Source: Azospirillum lipoferum
GTDB lineage: Bacteria; Pseudomonadota; Alphaproteobacteria; Azospirillales; Azospirillaceae
Direction of reading: 5' to 3'
Assembly (NCBI RefSeq): GCF_024170005.1
Contig: NZ_JALJXJ010000005.1
Location: 62,001 to 126,000 of the forward strand
DNA: 64,000 bases
This document shows, in pieces, positions 25,204 to 34,428 of the stretch. Numbering within the stretch: position 1 is the stretch's first letter; each line of letters begins with the position of its first letter. The notes under the pieces were generated by a model. That model saw only the letters and a list, made by a program, of their open reading frames with translations. It made no database searches and was not told the DNA's origin. Both the position numbers and the translations under genes were made by a program.

Positions 25204-26631
25204 ATGACTTATCTCGATCTGCTCGATCAGGCCCGTCTGATCCGCGATGGCGAGCTCAGCGCCGCCGAGCTGCTCGATGCCACCATCACCCGCATCGAGG
25301 CGGTGAACCCAGTGCTGAACGCCGTGATCCTGCCGCTCTACGACCAGGCCCGCGCCGTGCTGGAGAGGGGGGAGGCGTCGTCCGGTCCCTTCGCCGGCGT
25401 ACCCTTCCTGATCAAGGATCTCTACTGTCATGTCAGCGGCACGCCGACCACCGGCGCCTCCCGCCTTCTGGCCGGCGCCATCGTCGACCATGACAGCGAA
25501 CTGATGGCGCGATACCGCCGCGCCGGGCTGCTGACGGTGGGCAAGACCAACCTGTGCGAGTTCGGCACGCTCGGCACGACGGAGCCGGTGCTGTTCGGCC
25601 CCACCCGCAACCCCTGGGATACCAGCCGGTCGAGCGGCGGGTCGAGCGGCGGTGCCGCGGCGGCTGTTGCGGGCGGCATGGTGTCGGCGGCCCATGGTGG
25701 TGACGGCGCTGGTTCCATCCGCATTCCCGCCTCCTGCTGCGGCTTGTTCGGGCTGAAGCCGACGCGCGGCCGCATCACCATGGGGCCCGATCTGGGAGAC
25801 AGCCTGGGCGGCATCGTCAACGAACATGTGGTGACGATGACCGTGCGCGACAGCGCGGCGCTGCTCGACGCCACCCACGGGCCGATGGCCGGCGATCCCT
25901 ACAGCGCCGCCCCGCCGGCAGACAGCTTCCTGTCGCAGGTCGGCCGCGAGCCCGGACGGTTGCGCATCGCGGTCACCGACCGGTCGCTGTTGGGCACCGA
26001 CGTCGACCCGGATTGCGTGGCGACGGTGCGCGACACCGCGCGCCTCTGCGCGGAGCTGGGGCATGACGTCGAAATCGCCGCCCCGGTCTTCGATGCGGAG
26101 CACTACCAGTCGGCCTATCGCCGCTTCTGGTCGATGACGGCGACGCGCAGCCTGTGGAGCATCGGCCGCGCCACCAATCGTTCCCCCGCCGTGCTGATCG
26201 AAGAGGTCGAGCCCTTCAACCGCTACCTATTCGAGCGCGGCAGCCGCATCCTGGCGGCGGATTACGTGACGGATCTTGGCTGGTTCCACGGCTTCTCCCG
26301 CATCCTCGGGCGCTTCCTGGAACGCTACGATGTCTGGCTGACGCCGACGCTGGGCTCGCCGCCGCCGAAGCTCGGCCATTTCGATGCGGAGCTGCATGGC
26401 GGGGAAGCGGTCATGGACCGCTTCATGCAGTTCCTGGCTTTCACCACCTTCGCCAACATGGCCGGCCTGCCGGCGATGAGCGTCCCGCTGTCCTGGAACG
26501 CCGAAGGGTTGCCGGTCGGCTCCCAGTTCACCGGTCGCGCCGGAGACGAGGCGACGCTGTTCCGCCTTGCCGGCCAACTGGAACGCGCCCGCCCCTGGCG
26601 GGACCGCCGCCCGCCCGTCCACGCCGCCTGA
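25204..26631 (+). CDS. Amidase (amidase signature family)
   Basis: A 475-residue amidase signature enzyme with the Ser-Ser-Lys triad: Lys71 ([10 protein letters not shown]), Ser near 147 in the GGSSGG loop, and Ser171 in [16 protein letters not shown]. It hydrolyses a C-N amide bond and releases ammonia or an amine. It is not a GatA orthologue, since no gatB or gatC is present. The start has a GAGGGGCG site 9 bp upstream. It sits between the aminotransferase and the ABC ATPase, suggesting the transported substrate contains an amide. Confidence 0.9.
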   Translation: MTYLDLLDQARLIRDGELSAAELLDATITRIEAVNPVLNAVILPLYDQARAVLERGEASSGPFAGVPFLIKDLYCHVSGTPTTGASRLLAGAIVDHDSELMARYRRAGLLTVGKTNLCEFGTLGTTEPVLFGPTRNPWDTSRSSGGSSGGAAAAVAGGMVSAAHGGDGAGSIRIPASCCGLFGLKPTRGRITMGPDLGDSLGGIVNEHVVTMTVRDSAALLDATHGPMAGDPYSAAPPADSFLSQVGREPGRLRIAVTDRSLLGTDVDPDCVATVRDTARLCAELGHDVEIAAPVFDAEHYQSAYRRFWSMTATRSLWSIGRATNRSPAVLIEEVEPFNRYLFERGSRILAADYVTDLGWFHGFSRILGRFLERYDVWLTPTLGSPPPKLGHFDAELHGGEAVMDRFMQFLAFTTFANMAGLPAMSVPLSWNAEGLPVGSQFTGRAGDEATLFRLAGQLERARPWRDRRPPVHAA

Positions 26632-26648
26632 TCCCGGAGGATATGATC

Positions 26649-27752
26649 ATGGAAAATCAGGGCTTTGTGGAGTTCGCCGGCGTCCAGAAGAGCTATGACG
26701 GGCGCACTCTGGTGATCGAAGGGCTGGACCTGTCGATCCCGAAGGGGGAGTTCCTGACGATGCTGGGGCCGTCCGGTTCCGGCAAGACCACCAGCCTGAT
26801 GATGCTGGCGGGGTTCGAGGCGCCGTCGCGCGGCGAAATCCGCGTGGCCGGCAAGCCGATCCAGAATGTGCCGCCGCACCGCCGCAACATCGGGATGGTG
26901 TTCCAGAACTATGCGCTGTTCCCCCACATGACCATCGCCGAGAATCTGGCCTATCCGCTGAAGGTGCGGCGGATGGGTCGTGCGGAGACGGAGCGGCGGG
27001 TGGCCCGCGCGCTCGACATGGTGCAGATGGGCACGCTGGCGCAGCGTCGACCCTCTCAGCTTTCCGGCGGGCAGCAGCAGCGGGTGGCGCTGGCGCGGGC
27101 TCTGGTGTTCGAACCGGATCTGGTGCTGATGGACGAACCGCTGGGGGCGCTGGACAAGAATCTGCGGGAGCACATGCAGTTCGAGATCAAGCATCTGCAT
27201 GAGCGTCTCGGCGTGACCATGGTCTATGTCACGCATGATCAGGCGGAGGCGCTGACCATGTCCGACCGTATCGCCGTCTTCAACCGCGGCCGGGTGGAAC
27301 AGCTGGCGACGCCGGCGGAATTGTACGAGGAGCCGGCCACCGTCTTCGTTGCCGGCTTCATCGGCGAGAACAACCGGCTGTCCGGCGTGCTGGCCGACCG
27401 GCAGGGCGACCGCGGGACCGTCCGGCTGGAAAGCGGTCCGGTGGTGCAGGCCCGTGTTGCCCCCGGTCTCGAAGCGGGTGCTTTGGTCACCGTGTCGCTG
27501 CGGCCCGAGCGGGTCCGGTTGGTGCCGGCAGAGGCGGCTGATGGGGCCGGGGGAGAGCGGGGCCTGTTCGGCCATGTCTCTGACCTGATTTATCTGGGCG
27601 ACCACATCCGCGTGCATCTGGCAGACGGTCCGGCCGCCGGACTGGTCGCGAAAATTCCTAACAACGCCGACCACCAGCATGTGCGCCCGGGCGGCCGTTA
27701 TCGGGTGGAATGGGGGCCGGCCGACGCCATCGCGCTGCCGGTCGGTCCCTGA
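26649..27752 (+). CDS. ABC transporter ATP-binding protein (PotA-like)
   Basis: A 367-residue ATPase. Walker A GPSGSGKTT (40-48), Q-loop FQNYALFPHM, signature LSGGQQQRVALARAL, Walker B LVLMDEPLGALD and switch His in VTHDQAEAL are all intact. A TOBE domain at the C-terminus marks the polyamine/sulfate/Fe importer class. It is separated by over 8 kb from the permeases, but is the only such ATPase here and completes the importer. I chose the ATG at 26649, 8 bp after GGAGG; the ATG at 26643 is too close to it. Confidence 0.93.
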   Translation: MENQGFVEFAGVQKSYDGRTLVIEGLDLSIPKGEFLTMLGPSGSGKTTSLMMLAGFEAPSRGEIRVAGKPIQNVPPHRRNIGMVFQNYALFPHMTIAENLAYPLKVRRMGRAETERRVARALDMVQMGTLAQRRPSQLSGGQQQRVALARALVFEPDLVLMDEPLGALDKNLREHMQFEIKHLHERLGVTMVYVTHDQAEALTMSDRIAVFNRGRVEQLATPAELYEEPATVFVAGFIGENNRLSGVLADRQGDRGTVRLESGPVVQARVAPGLEAGALVTVSLRPERVRLVPAEAADGAGGERGLFGHVSDLIYLGDHIRVHLADGPAAGLVAKIPNNADHQHVRPGGRYRVEWGPADAIALPVGP

Positions 27753-27776
27753 TCGGAACGACATCCGGCCGGCGGG

Positions 27777-27796
27777 GGAGGCGTTTTGACGCCTCC
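27777..27796. terminator. Hairpin between convergent ATPase and doxX genes
   Basis: GGAGGCG-TTTTGA-CGCCTCC forms a 7-bp GC stem with a 6-base loop, 25 bp after the ATPase stop and 26 bp from the doxX stop. No clear T-tract follows; it may act in both directions. Confidence 0.45.
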
Positions 27797-27821
27797 GCAC
27801 CGTCGGATAGCTTTGCGGGCA

Positions 27822-28253
27822 TTATCGGCGAGCATCCAGGCTGAAGCGGCCGCCGCCGAAGGCGACAATCTGCAACAGGCCGCCGGCGATCGAGATGTTC
27901 TTGAAGAAGTGGAAGTACTGGTCGAGGTCGGTGAGGTTGTTGTGGAAGGTCACCGCCGTCAACACGGTGAAGATCGCCATGGCGAGCGCCACCAGCCGGG
28001 TCTGGAAGCCGATGATCAGGGCCAGGCCGCCCACCAGTTCGACCAGCAGCGCCATCATGTAGGACAGTTCGGGCACCGGCAGCCCGACCGACTGGATATA
28101 GCCGATGGTCATCGTCGGCGCGATGAGTTTGCCATAGCCGGAGACCAGGAACAGGCCCGCCAGCAGGACGCGGCCGGCCAGCGGAGCCGCATCGGCGGCG
28201 ATCGAGGCCATCGGAAGGGAGGAGGCCGAAGCGGTGGGGGTGGAGATGGTCAT
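27822..28253 (-). CDS. DoxX-family membrane protein
   Basis: A 143-residue membrane protein with four predicted helices. LAGRVLLAGLFLVSGYGKLI, LLVELVGGLALIIGFQTRLV and NNLTDLDQYFHFFKNISIAG match the DoxX/YphA group, which is associated with redox stress and sulfur oxidation. I chose the ATG at 28253 because the GAAGG ribosome site is 9 bp away; the ATG at 28262 is directly against it. A 30-bp segment upstream (28356-28385) resembles the LysR site near pirin. Confidence 0.85.
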   Translation of the reverse strand: MTISTPTASASSLPMASIAADAAPLAGRVLLAGLFLVSGYGKLIAPTMTIGYIQSVGLPVPELSYMMALLVELVGGLALIIGFQTRLVALAMAIFTVLTAVTFHNNLTDLDQYFHFFKNISIAGGLLQIVAFGGGRFSLDARR

Positions 28254-28355
28254 GTCAGTCATCCTTCGTTGATCGGGATTTTCGGATCGGCGCTTGGCTT
28301 CTTCGTCAGCGCCGGGGATGACAGAGATCTACGCGCCTCCTCTATTCAGGAAAAT

Positions 28356-28385
28356 CGGGATAAAATGAACCATAACGTTCTAGAA
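28356..28385. promoter_or_regulatory. Probable LysR operator, copy B (upstream of doxX)
   Basis: A 30-bp segment starting CGGGATAAAATGAACC, matching 12818-12847 at 25 of 30 positions with no gaps. It lies about 103 bp upstream of the doxX start, nearly the same distance as copy A from pirin (110 bp) and in the same orientation. The 263-bp gap here holds nothing else that I can identify. Confidence 0.6.
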
Positions 28386-28516
28386 AGCTGAAAAGTGGCC
28401 GAGCGCTATCACCCTTGCTGCGATTGCCCGGCCGCGCTGGGCTGCGTCATACCGGAAGCTCCGGCGGAACATTGGTCGCTGAACCAGCCGCTTCAGGCAG
28501 AAAGGCGCGGTTGCAC

Positions 28517-29562
28517 ATGGCGTTGTTCGAGAGCACGTTGATCCCCGACATCCCGGCGCCCGACATCACGCTGGAGCCTCAATTGGCGCTGGTGCTGTTC
28601 GTGGCGCCGGCCCTGGTGGATGTTGCCCCTATCACACGCCTCTCGCGGTGCTCCGGCGCAACTGGGCGCCATTGCTGGCCCTGGCCGCCGTGGCGGTCAT
28701 CCTGACGACCGCGGCGGCGGCTGCCATGCTCGGACGCTTCGCCCTGCCGCGGCGCAACCGCCACCGTTCTACAGGGCCCGCCCCGCGACCGCGTCCATTC
28801 CTATTCCGTGTGGGAGGCCGTGGTCTTCCTGTTGAACGTCCTGGCCTTCCTTCTGATGGGCCTCCAGGCAAGGGCGATCATCGGCAGGCTGGAAGGCGAC
28901 CGGTTCTGGCAGGCAGCCGGCGTCGCGGCGGCGGTGTTCCTGGCCGTGGTTGTGGTGCGCGTGGTCTGGGTGCTCGTCTACAACCGTGCCGCCGCCTTCG
29001 TCGTGCGGCGCCGGGCGGGCAAGGCGTTCCGACAGTAGGGCAGGGGCAGATGGTCGCCTGGTGCGGCATGCGCGGGCTGGTCACGCTGGCGACCGCGCAG
29101 GCCCTGCCGGCAAGTTTCCTGGAACGCGACCTGATCGTGCTGTGTGCCTTCACCGTTCTGCTCGGCACCCTGGTGCTGCAAGGCCTGACGCTCGGGCCGC
29201 TGATCGTCCGCCTGCGCTTTCCGCCGGACGATTCCTTCGACCGGGAGCTGTCTGCCGCGCGGATCGCTCTGATCGACGCCGCCATTGCGGCGCTTGAGGC
29301 ACATGATGATGAGGCGGCGCGGGCGCAACTGGACTCTCTCCAAGAGGCGCGCGTGGCCACGGCTGCCGGACAGCATCCCTGGGAGGTCAGCGAGAGCGAC
29401 TGCCTGAAACGGGACATGATCGTCGTGAAGCGCCGCAGGCTCGCCGAGATGCGCCGCTCTGGCGCCATCAATGACGATGTGTTCCACGCGCTGGAGCAGG
29501 AGCTTGACTGGGCCGAACTCGCCTCTTCCCCACCCGAGCGCCTGCAACTGGTGGAGGGGTGA
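28517..29562 (+). pseudogene. Decayed Na+/H+ antiporter (CPA1/NhaP family)
   Basis: Parts of one CPA1 antiporter appear in alternating frames: LIPDIPAPDITLEPQLALVL (28517 on), an RRNWAPLLALAAVAV segment (from 28648), SVWEAVVFLLNVLAFLLMGL (from about 28800) and QMVAWCGMRGLVTLATAQAL to the cytoplasmic C-terminus (29050-29562). At least three frameshifts and the loss of several middle helices, including the ion-binding region, make it non-functional. The C-terminal 170 codons remain open. Confidence 0.8.
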
Positions 29563-29903
29563 GGGACCATCGACGTGTGCGGGGAGGAATACTGCACGAC
29601 ACCGGGTCGCTGCATGTGGCGATTGGAACTGAGTTGCCGTTCAGTGGCCCTGGTGGGTTCGGTAAAGACCAAATCCTGCCCCGCAACCAACCTTTACCGA
29701 ACGCATCAGTTCCAGAAGGCCGGCCGCTCCCACAGCGCCGGCCTTCGGTGCGTTTGGGCTCAGCCCGAGGCTGAGCAACGCCACCAAATCGTGCTCCAAC
29801 TCGATCTCGACGCCGCGGGTGCCGGCAGTGCTAAAGCGTACCGCCACTCCCTCGATCACCCCCCTGCTACGAACAAGTCTCAGCACATTCTGAAAACCGC
29901 CCC
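29563..29903. other. Intergenic region without a clear gene
   Basis: This 341-bp gap lies between the antiporter remnant and the siderophore ATPase. It contains a perfect 10-bp inverted repeat (29715-29724 and 29737-29746, GAAGGCCGGC) that could act as a terminator but has no T-tract. A minus-strand frame at 29641-29886 has no recognisable features. I call no gene here. Confidence 0.4.
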
Positions 29904-30680
29904 TCAGACGTAACCGATCGGCCGGCCCGAGACCGGATGTGGCAACACCCCAAAGGGCAGGCCGTAGATGCGCTCCAGCATCGCCGGAGTCATGATGTCG
30001 TCCGGTGCACCGCGGGCGATCAGGCGACCGCCGTGCAGGGCCAGCAATTCATCGCAGAAGGCGGCCGCCATGTTCACGTCGTGCAGCACGATGATCACGC
30101 CGAGGCCATGGTCGCGGCCGAGACGGCGGATCAGGGACAGCATCTCCACCTGATGCGCAATGTCGAGAGCCGAGGTCGGCTCGTCCAGCAGCAGGGCACC
30201 CGGCTGCTGTGCCACCATCATCGCCAGCCAGACCCGCTGGCGCTCTCCGCCCGACAGCGCATCGACCGGCCGGCCGGCGAAGTCGGCGACGCCGGTCTGC
30301 GCCATCGCGTCTTCCACCGCTTGCCGGTCGGCTGCGCCGAAGCGGCCGAACGGCCCGTGCCAAGGATAGCGGCCGAGCGCCACCAGCTCGCGCCCGAGAA
30401 GGCCGGGGGCGGCGGGTGTCTGCTGCGGCAGGTAGGCGAGCCGGCGGGCGAAGGCGCGGCTTTCCCAGACGGCGAGCGGTCGGCCTTCGAAGCGGATCGT
30501 CCCAGTCGACGGGGCGAGCTGGCGCGCCATCAGCTTCAGCAGGGTCGATTTGCCCGACCCGTTGTGCCCGATCAGCCCGATGACCCGGCCGGGAGCCAGC
30601 GTCAGGGTCAGCGGGTGCAGCAGGGTGCGGCCGGGAACCACCGCGCCGACATTGTCCAGGTCGAAGAAGCTGGTGCTCAT
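29904..30680 (-). CDS. Iron-siderophore ABC transporter ATP-binding protein
   Basis: FhuC/FepC-type ATPase of 258 residues. Walker A GHNGSGKST, Q-loop YLPQQTPAAPG, signature LSGGERQRVWLAMM, Walker B LLLDEPTSALD and switch His VLHDVNMAAAF are intact. It powers the FhuB-like permease encoded by the same operon. The start overlaps the exporter stop by 4 bp. It is the last gene of the minus-strand siderophore operon. Confidence 0.92.
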   Translation of the reverse strand: MSTSFFDLDNVGAVVPGRTLLHPLTLTLAPGRVIGLIGHNGSGKSTLLKLMARQLAPSTGTIRFEGRPLAVWESRAFARRLAYLPQQTPAAPGLLGRELVALGRYPWHGPFGRFGAADRQAVEDAMAQTGVADFAGRPVDALSGGERQRVWLAMMVAQQPGALLLDEPTSALDIAHQVEMLSLIRRLGRDHGLGVIIVLHDVNMAAAFCDELLALHGGRLIARGAPDDIMTPAMLERIYGLPFGVLPHPVSGRPIGYV

Positions 30681-32413
30681 CGTTCGGCATTCCCTGCTGC
30701 GCTGTCGTCCGGACCCTCGGCGGCCTGCGTGCAAACCCGCGCGATCCCCCCGCCCGCCATATGGACCACCCGGTCGGCGACGCCGAAATAGCGGTCGTCG
30801 TGCGAGATCACCACCAGCGCCCGGCCCTGGCGGCGCAGATCGGGCAGCAGCTCGGTGTAGAAGAGGTGGCGAAAGCCGGGATCCTGGTCGGCGGCCCATT
30901 CGTCGAAGACGATCACCGGCCGGCCGGCCGCCCAGGCGTTCAGCAGGGCCAGCCGCTTGCGCTGGCCGGTCGACAGGTCGGTGGTGGAGAAGACGCCGTC
31001 GCGCAGCGATACCTTGTGGGCGATGTCCAGCCGTTCCAGATAGCGCTCCGCCTCCGGCGGCAGGCCGGCGCCGGGGGTGCCGACCTCGTCGAACAGGAAA
31101 TAGTCGGTGAAGACGGTGGCGAAGAGCTGGCGGTAATCGTCGCGCGCCTCCTCCGCGACCGGCTGTCCGTCGAGCCGGATGACGCCCGCCTGCGGCGGGT
31201 AAAGGCCGAGCAGCAGCTTGATCAGTGTCGTCTTGCCCGACCCGTTGGCGCCGACGATGAACAGGATCTCACCGCGCCGGATCTCCAGATCGATCGGGCC
31301 GACCGCGAATCCCGGCCGGCCGTCCTCTCCCGCCGGGTCCGCCGGCGGGTAGGCGTAGCACACGCCGTCGAGCGCGATGCTCCGACACAGTTCCGGCGTT
31401 TGTCCGCCGGGCTCCACCAGCGCCACCGGCTCGTGCCCGTCGAAATCGGCGGCGAGCCGGGCGACCCGCCGGAAGGCGATCTGCGCCTGCCCCAGCGCCG
31501 GCAAGGCGCCGACGAGCTGGTCGAGCGGTCCCTTGACGTAGAGCAGCACGATGGCGAAGCCGCTGACCACCGCCGGCTCCAGCGCCAACCGGTCGCGCAG
31601 CAGCAGCATGATGCCGATGACCAGGAAGAACAGGCCGGACCCGACGGCATCCGCCGTCCAGAACAGGCGCATGGCGTGGCTCTTGCGGCTGGCGATACGG
31701 TCCACCGCCCCACCCAAAAGGACCTCGAACACCCGGCGGCGGCGCGGCCGGTCGACGCGGAGCTCCTTGGCGCCTTCGGTGATGGCGCGGTACTGTTTCT
31801 GCAGATCGTCCTGGGCGTCGCGGACGTCGGTGTAATCCACCATCCAGGCGCGGCGGGCGTGGTGGGTGACCAGCATCCCCGCCGCCACCGCCAGCAGCAC
31901 CAGCAGCAGCAGGGCGGGCGACAGCGCCAGCAGATAGCCGAAGCAGCCCAGCGTCACCGTCAGCGCCACGGCATAGCCGGAAACGTTGAAGGTGAAGATG
32001 CTCACCGCCTCCACGTCGTTGACCAGCGAGGCGACCAGCCGGTGCGTCCGCTGCCGTTCGATGGCGGCGATCGGCGCGCGCAGGATGCGGGCGGCGATGT
32101 CCTTGCGCAGCGCCGCGACCAGCTTCTGGCCGACCAGGCTGTTGCCGACGCCGGCTGCCGCCTTGCCCAGCACGCTCAGCCCGCATAGGCCGGCGAAGGC
32201 CAGGAGGAAGCCGGCGCCGACCCCGTCGGCCGCCTGCAGCCCGCGATTGACCTGCGCCAGCAGCGCCGCGGTGGCGAGGCCGCCGGCAGCCCCCAGCAGG
32301 GTCGCGGCCAAGGTCGCCGGCCAGAAGGGGCGCAGCAGGCGCAACGCCGCGCGGAGCAGCGCGAAGCGGTCCCGGGCGGGATCGCCGCCGGGTAAAGGAA
32401 TGGAGTCGTTCAT
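30677..32413 (-). CDS. Cyclic-peptide/siderophore ABC exporter (PvdE/SyrD-type)
   Basis: A 578-residue fused exporter: six membrane helices (residues 1-310), then an ATPase with Walker A GANGSGKTT, signature LSTGQRKRLALLNAW and Walker B VIVFDEWAADQDPGFR, the hallmark of the PvdE/SyrD/YojI family, and ISHDDRYF. In pyoverdine and related systems this family moves the siderophore precursor across the inner membrane. No nonribosomal peptide synthetase is in the window. It sits inside an uptake operon, with 4-bp overlaps on both sides, so it may export a desferri-siderophore after iron release (inference). Confidence 0.9.
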   Translation of the reverse strand: MNDSIPLPGGDPARDRFALLRAALRLLRPFWPATLAATLLGAAGGLATAALLAQVNRGLQAADGVGAGFLLAFAGLCGLSVLGKAAAGVGNSLVGQKLVAALRKDIAARILRAPIAAIERQRTHRLVASLVNDVEAVSIFTFNVSGYAVALTVTLGCFGYLLALSPALLLLVLLAVAAGMLVTHHARRAWMVDYTDVRDAQDDLQKQYRAITEGAKELRVDRPRRRRVFEVLLGGAVDRIASRKSHAMRLFWTADAVGSGLFFLVIGIMLLLRDRLALEPAVVSGFAIVLLYVKGPLDQLVGALPALGQAQIAFRRVARLAADFDGHEPVALVEPGGQTPELCRSIALDGVCYAYPPADPAGEDGRPGFAVGPIDLEIRRGEILFIVGANGSGKTTLIKLLLGLYPPQAGVIRLDGQPVAEEARDDYRQLFATVFTDYFLFDEVGTPGAGLPPEAERYLERLDIAHKVSLRDGVFSTTDLSTGQRKRLALLNAWAAGRPVIVFDEWAADQDPGFRHLFYTELLPDLRRQGRALVVISHDDRYFGVADRVVHMAGGGIARVCTQAAEGPDDSAAGNAER

Positions 32414-34428
32414 CGTCGCAACAGCCAGAGAAGGTAGGGGGCACCCAGCAGGGTCGCCAGCAGGCCGGCCGGCATCTGGGCGGGAAACAGCAGGACGCGG
32501 CCCAGCCAGTCGGCCAGCACCATGACCAGGGCGCCGGCCAGCGCCGCCCCGGCCAATTGCGGTACCGCCCGCTGCAGGCCGCACAGCCGGGCCGCGTGCG
32601 GGGCCATCAGCCCGACGAAGCTCAGCGGGCCGACCACCAGCGTCGCCGCAGTGGTCAGCGCCGCGACCAGCAGCAGGACGATCCCGCGCACCAGCGGCAG
32701 CCGCAGGCCAAGTCCGCGTGCCGCCTCCTCTCCCAAAGGCAGGATCTCCAGCCAGCGGGCGCAGAGCAGCGGCACCGCCAGCAACGGCAGGGCGGCGGTC
32801 CAGGCGGCGATGGCGATGGCCGGGGTCGCCAGATAGGTCGAGCCGGTCAGCCAGCGGAACAGGGTGAAGGCGCGCGGATCACCGCTCGACAGCAGCAGCG
32901 CCACCACGGCGCCGAAGACGGTGGTCAGCGCCACGCCGGTCAACAGCAGCCGTTCCGGCGCGTGGCCCTGCCGCCTGCCGAGCAGCAGAACCGCGCAGAG
33001 CGTCGCCAGCGCGCCGGCTCCGGCGGCGGCCACCTGCGCCTCCACCGGGAAGGCGGGAACCGCGAGGTACAGCAGGATGACGCCGAAGGCCGCGCCCGTG
33101 CCGATACCCAGCACCTCGGGCCCCGCCAGCGGGTTGCCGGTCAGCCGTTGCAGCAGCACCCCTGCCGCACCCAGCATCGCCCCCGCGGCCATCGCCGCCG
33201 CCATGCGCGGCGCCCGCCAGTACAGCAGCGGTTGCAGATCCGCCCAGCCGCTCCAGCGCCAGCCGCCAACGCCCTGCCCCACCGCCAACGCAAGCCAAGC
33301 GGCGAGCAGCAGGGCGAGCAGTCCCGCCAGGAGCCAAGGGCCGGACCGGGCCAGCCGCCGCGCGGGCGGCTCGGCCGGAACCGGTGGCCCACCGTCACCG
33401 CCGCCGGAGCGGGTCAGCAGCCACAGCAGCAGCGGCGCGCCGAGCAGGGCCGTCAATGTTCCGGTCGGCAACTCGCGGGCGCCGCTGCCGGCGATCTGCG
33501 AGGCCACCTGCGTCGTGGCGTCGGCCAGCCACAGCAGCGCCGCACCCAGCGGTGGTGCCCAGGTCAGCCGGGCCAACAGGCTGCGGGCGCCGGCCAGCCG
33601 CACCATCGCCGGCGCGGCCAGCCCGACGAAACCGATCACTCCGGCGGCGCTTACCACCGCCGCGCTCAGCGCCACCGCCAGTGCCAGCGTCGCCAGCCGC
33701 AGAGCCCGCACCGGAACGCCGAGGCCGGCGGCGCCCTCCGTCCCCAGATCCAGCAGGGCGAGCGGCCGCGCCAGCAGCAGGGCGAGGACGGCCCCGGCCG
33801 CCAGTTGCGGGGCCAGCGCCTGCGGGATCGCCCAGCCGTTCTGGCTCAGCGACCCGCTCGCCCACAGGAACAGGGCCTGAAAGCCGGCGCCGTTGAACAG
33901 CATCAGGCCGCTCGCCAGCGCGCTGCAGGTCAGGCCGACGGCGAGGCCGGCGAGGATGACGACGGCCGGCGCCAACGCCGCCCGCCATGCCAGCCCGACC
34001 ACCAGCGCCGCCGCCCCGACCCCGCCGCCCAGCGCCACCAGCCCGTGCCCGAGGGTGCCGAGGTTACCGCCGAAGCCGGGGAGCAGCGTGGCTGTCGCCA
34101 TCAGTGCCAGCTGTGCGCCGCCGGCGACCCCCAGGGTCGACGGCTCGGCCAGGGGGTTGCGCAGGGCCTGCTGGAACAGCACCCCGGCCAGCCCGAGGGC
34201 GCCGCCGCACAGCAGGCCGGCGCACAGACGCGGCAGCAGGCTGTCGGTCAGGATCAGCCGGCGCACGTCGCCGCCGCCTTCCAGCAGCCAGCGCCATGTG
34301 CCGGCCGTCCAGGGCGGTCCCGGCAGATAGGGGTGCGCCGCCACTACCGTCAGTACGGCGGCGAGAAGCGCGAGAAGGGCGATCAGCGCCCCGCAGCGGA
34401 AGCCGCTGTCGGCCACCCGGTCAGCCAT
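32410..34428 (-). CDS. fhuB: FhuB-type fused siderophore permease
   Basis: A 672-residue inner-membrane permease made of two fused FecCD-type halves (about 1-340 and 350-672), about 20 helices. Each half carries the conserved GAxLGxAGVLxQ-xxxNPLAxPxxLGIxxGA motif (FQQALRNPLAEPSTLGVAGG, and LQRLTGNPLAGPEVLGIGTG in the second). FhuB is the known two-in-one permease for hydroxamate siderophores. The stop overlaps the exporter start and the start overlaps the binding-protein stop (34421). Confidence 0.93.
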   Translation of the reverse strand: MADRVADSGFRCGALIALLALLAAVLTVVAAHPYLPGPPWTAGTWRWLLEGGGDVRRLILTDSLLPRLCAGLLCGGALGLAGVLFQQALRNPLAEPSTLGVAGGAQLALMATATLLPGFGGNLGTLGHGLVALGGGVGAAALVVGLAWRAALAPAVVILAGLAVGLTCSALASGLMLFNGAGFQALFLWASGSLSQNGWAIPQALAPQLAAGAVLALLLARPLALLDLGTEGAAGLGVPVRALRLATLALAVALSAAVVSAAGVIGFVGLAAPAMVRLAGARSLLARLTWAPPLGAALLWLADATTQVASQIAGSGARELPTGTLTALLGAPLLLWLLTRSGGGDGGPPVPAEPPARRLARSGPWLLAGLLALLLAAWLALAVGQGVGGWRWSGWADLQPLLYWRAPRMAAAMAAGAMLGAAGVLLQRLTGNPLAGPEVLGIGTGAAFGVILLYLAVPAFPVEAQVAAAGAGALATLCAVLLLGRRQGHAPERLLLTGVALTTVFGAVVALLLSSGDPRAFTLFRWLTGSTYLATPAIAIAAWTAALPLLAVPLLCARWLEILPLGEEAARGLGLRLPLVRGIVLLLVAALTTAATLVVGPLSFVGLMAPHAARLCGLQRAVPQLAGAALAGALVMVLADWLGRVLLFPAQMPAGLLATLLGAPYLLWLLRR

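Noticed and set aside
29641..29886. Minus-strand frame of 81 codons in the gap before the siderophore ATPase
   Set aside because: No ribosome site, no recognisable domain, and it crosses the 29715-29746 inverted repeat.
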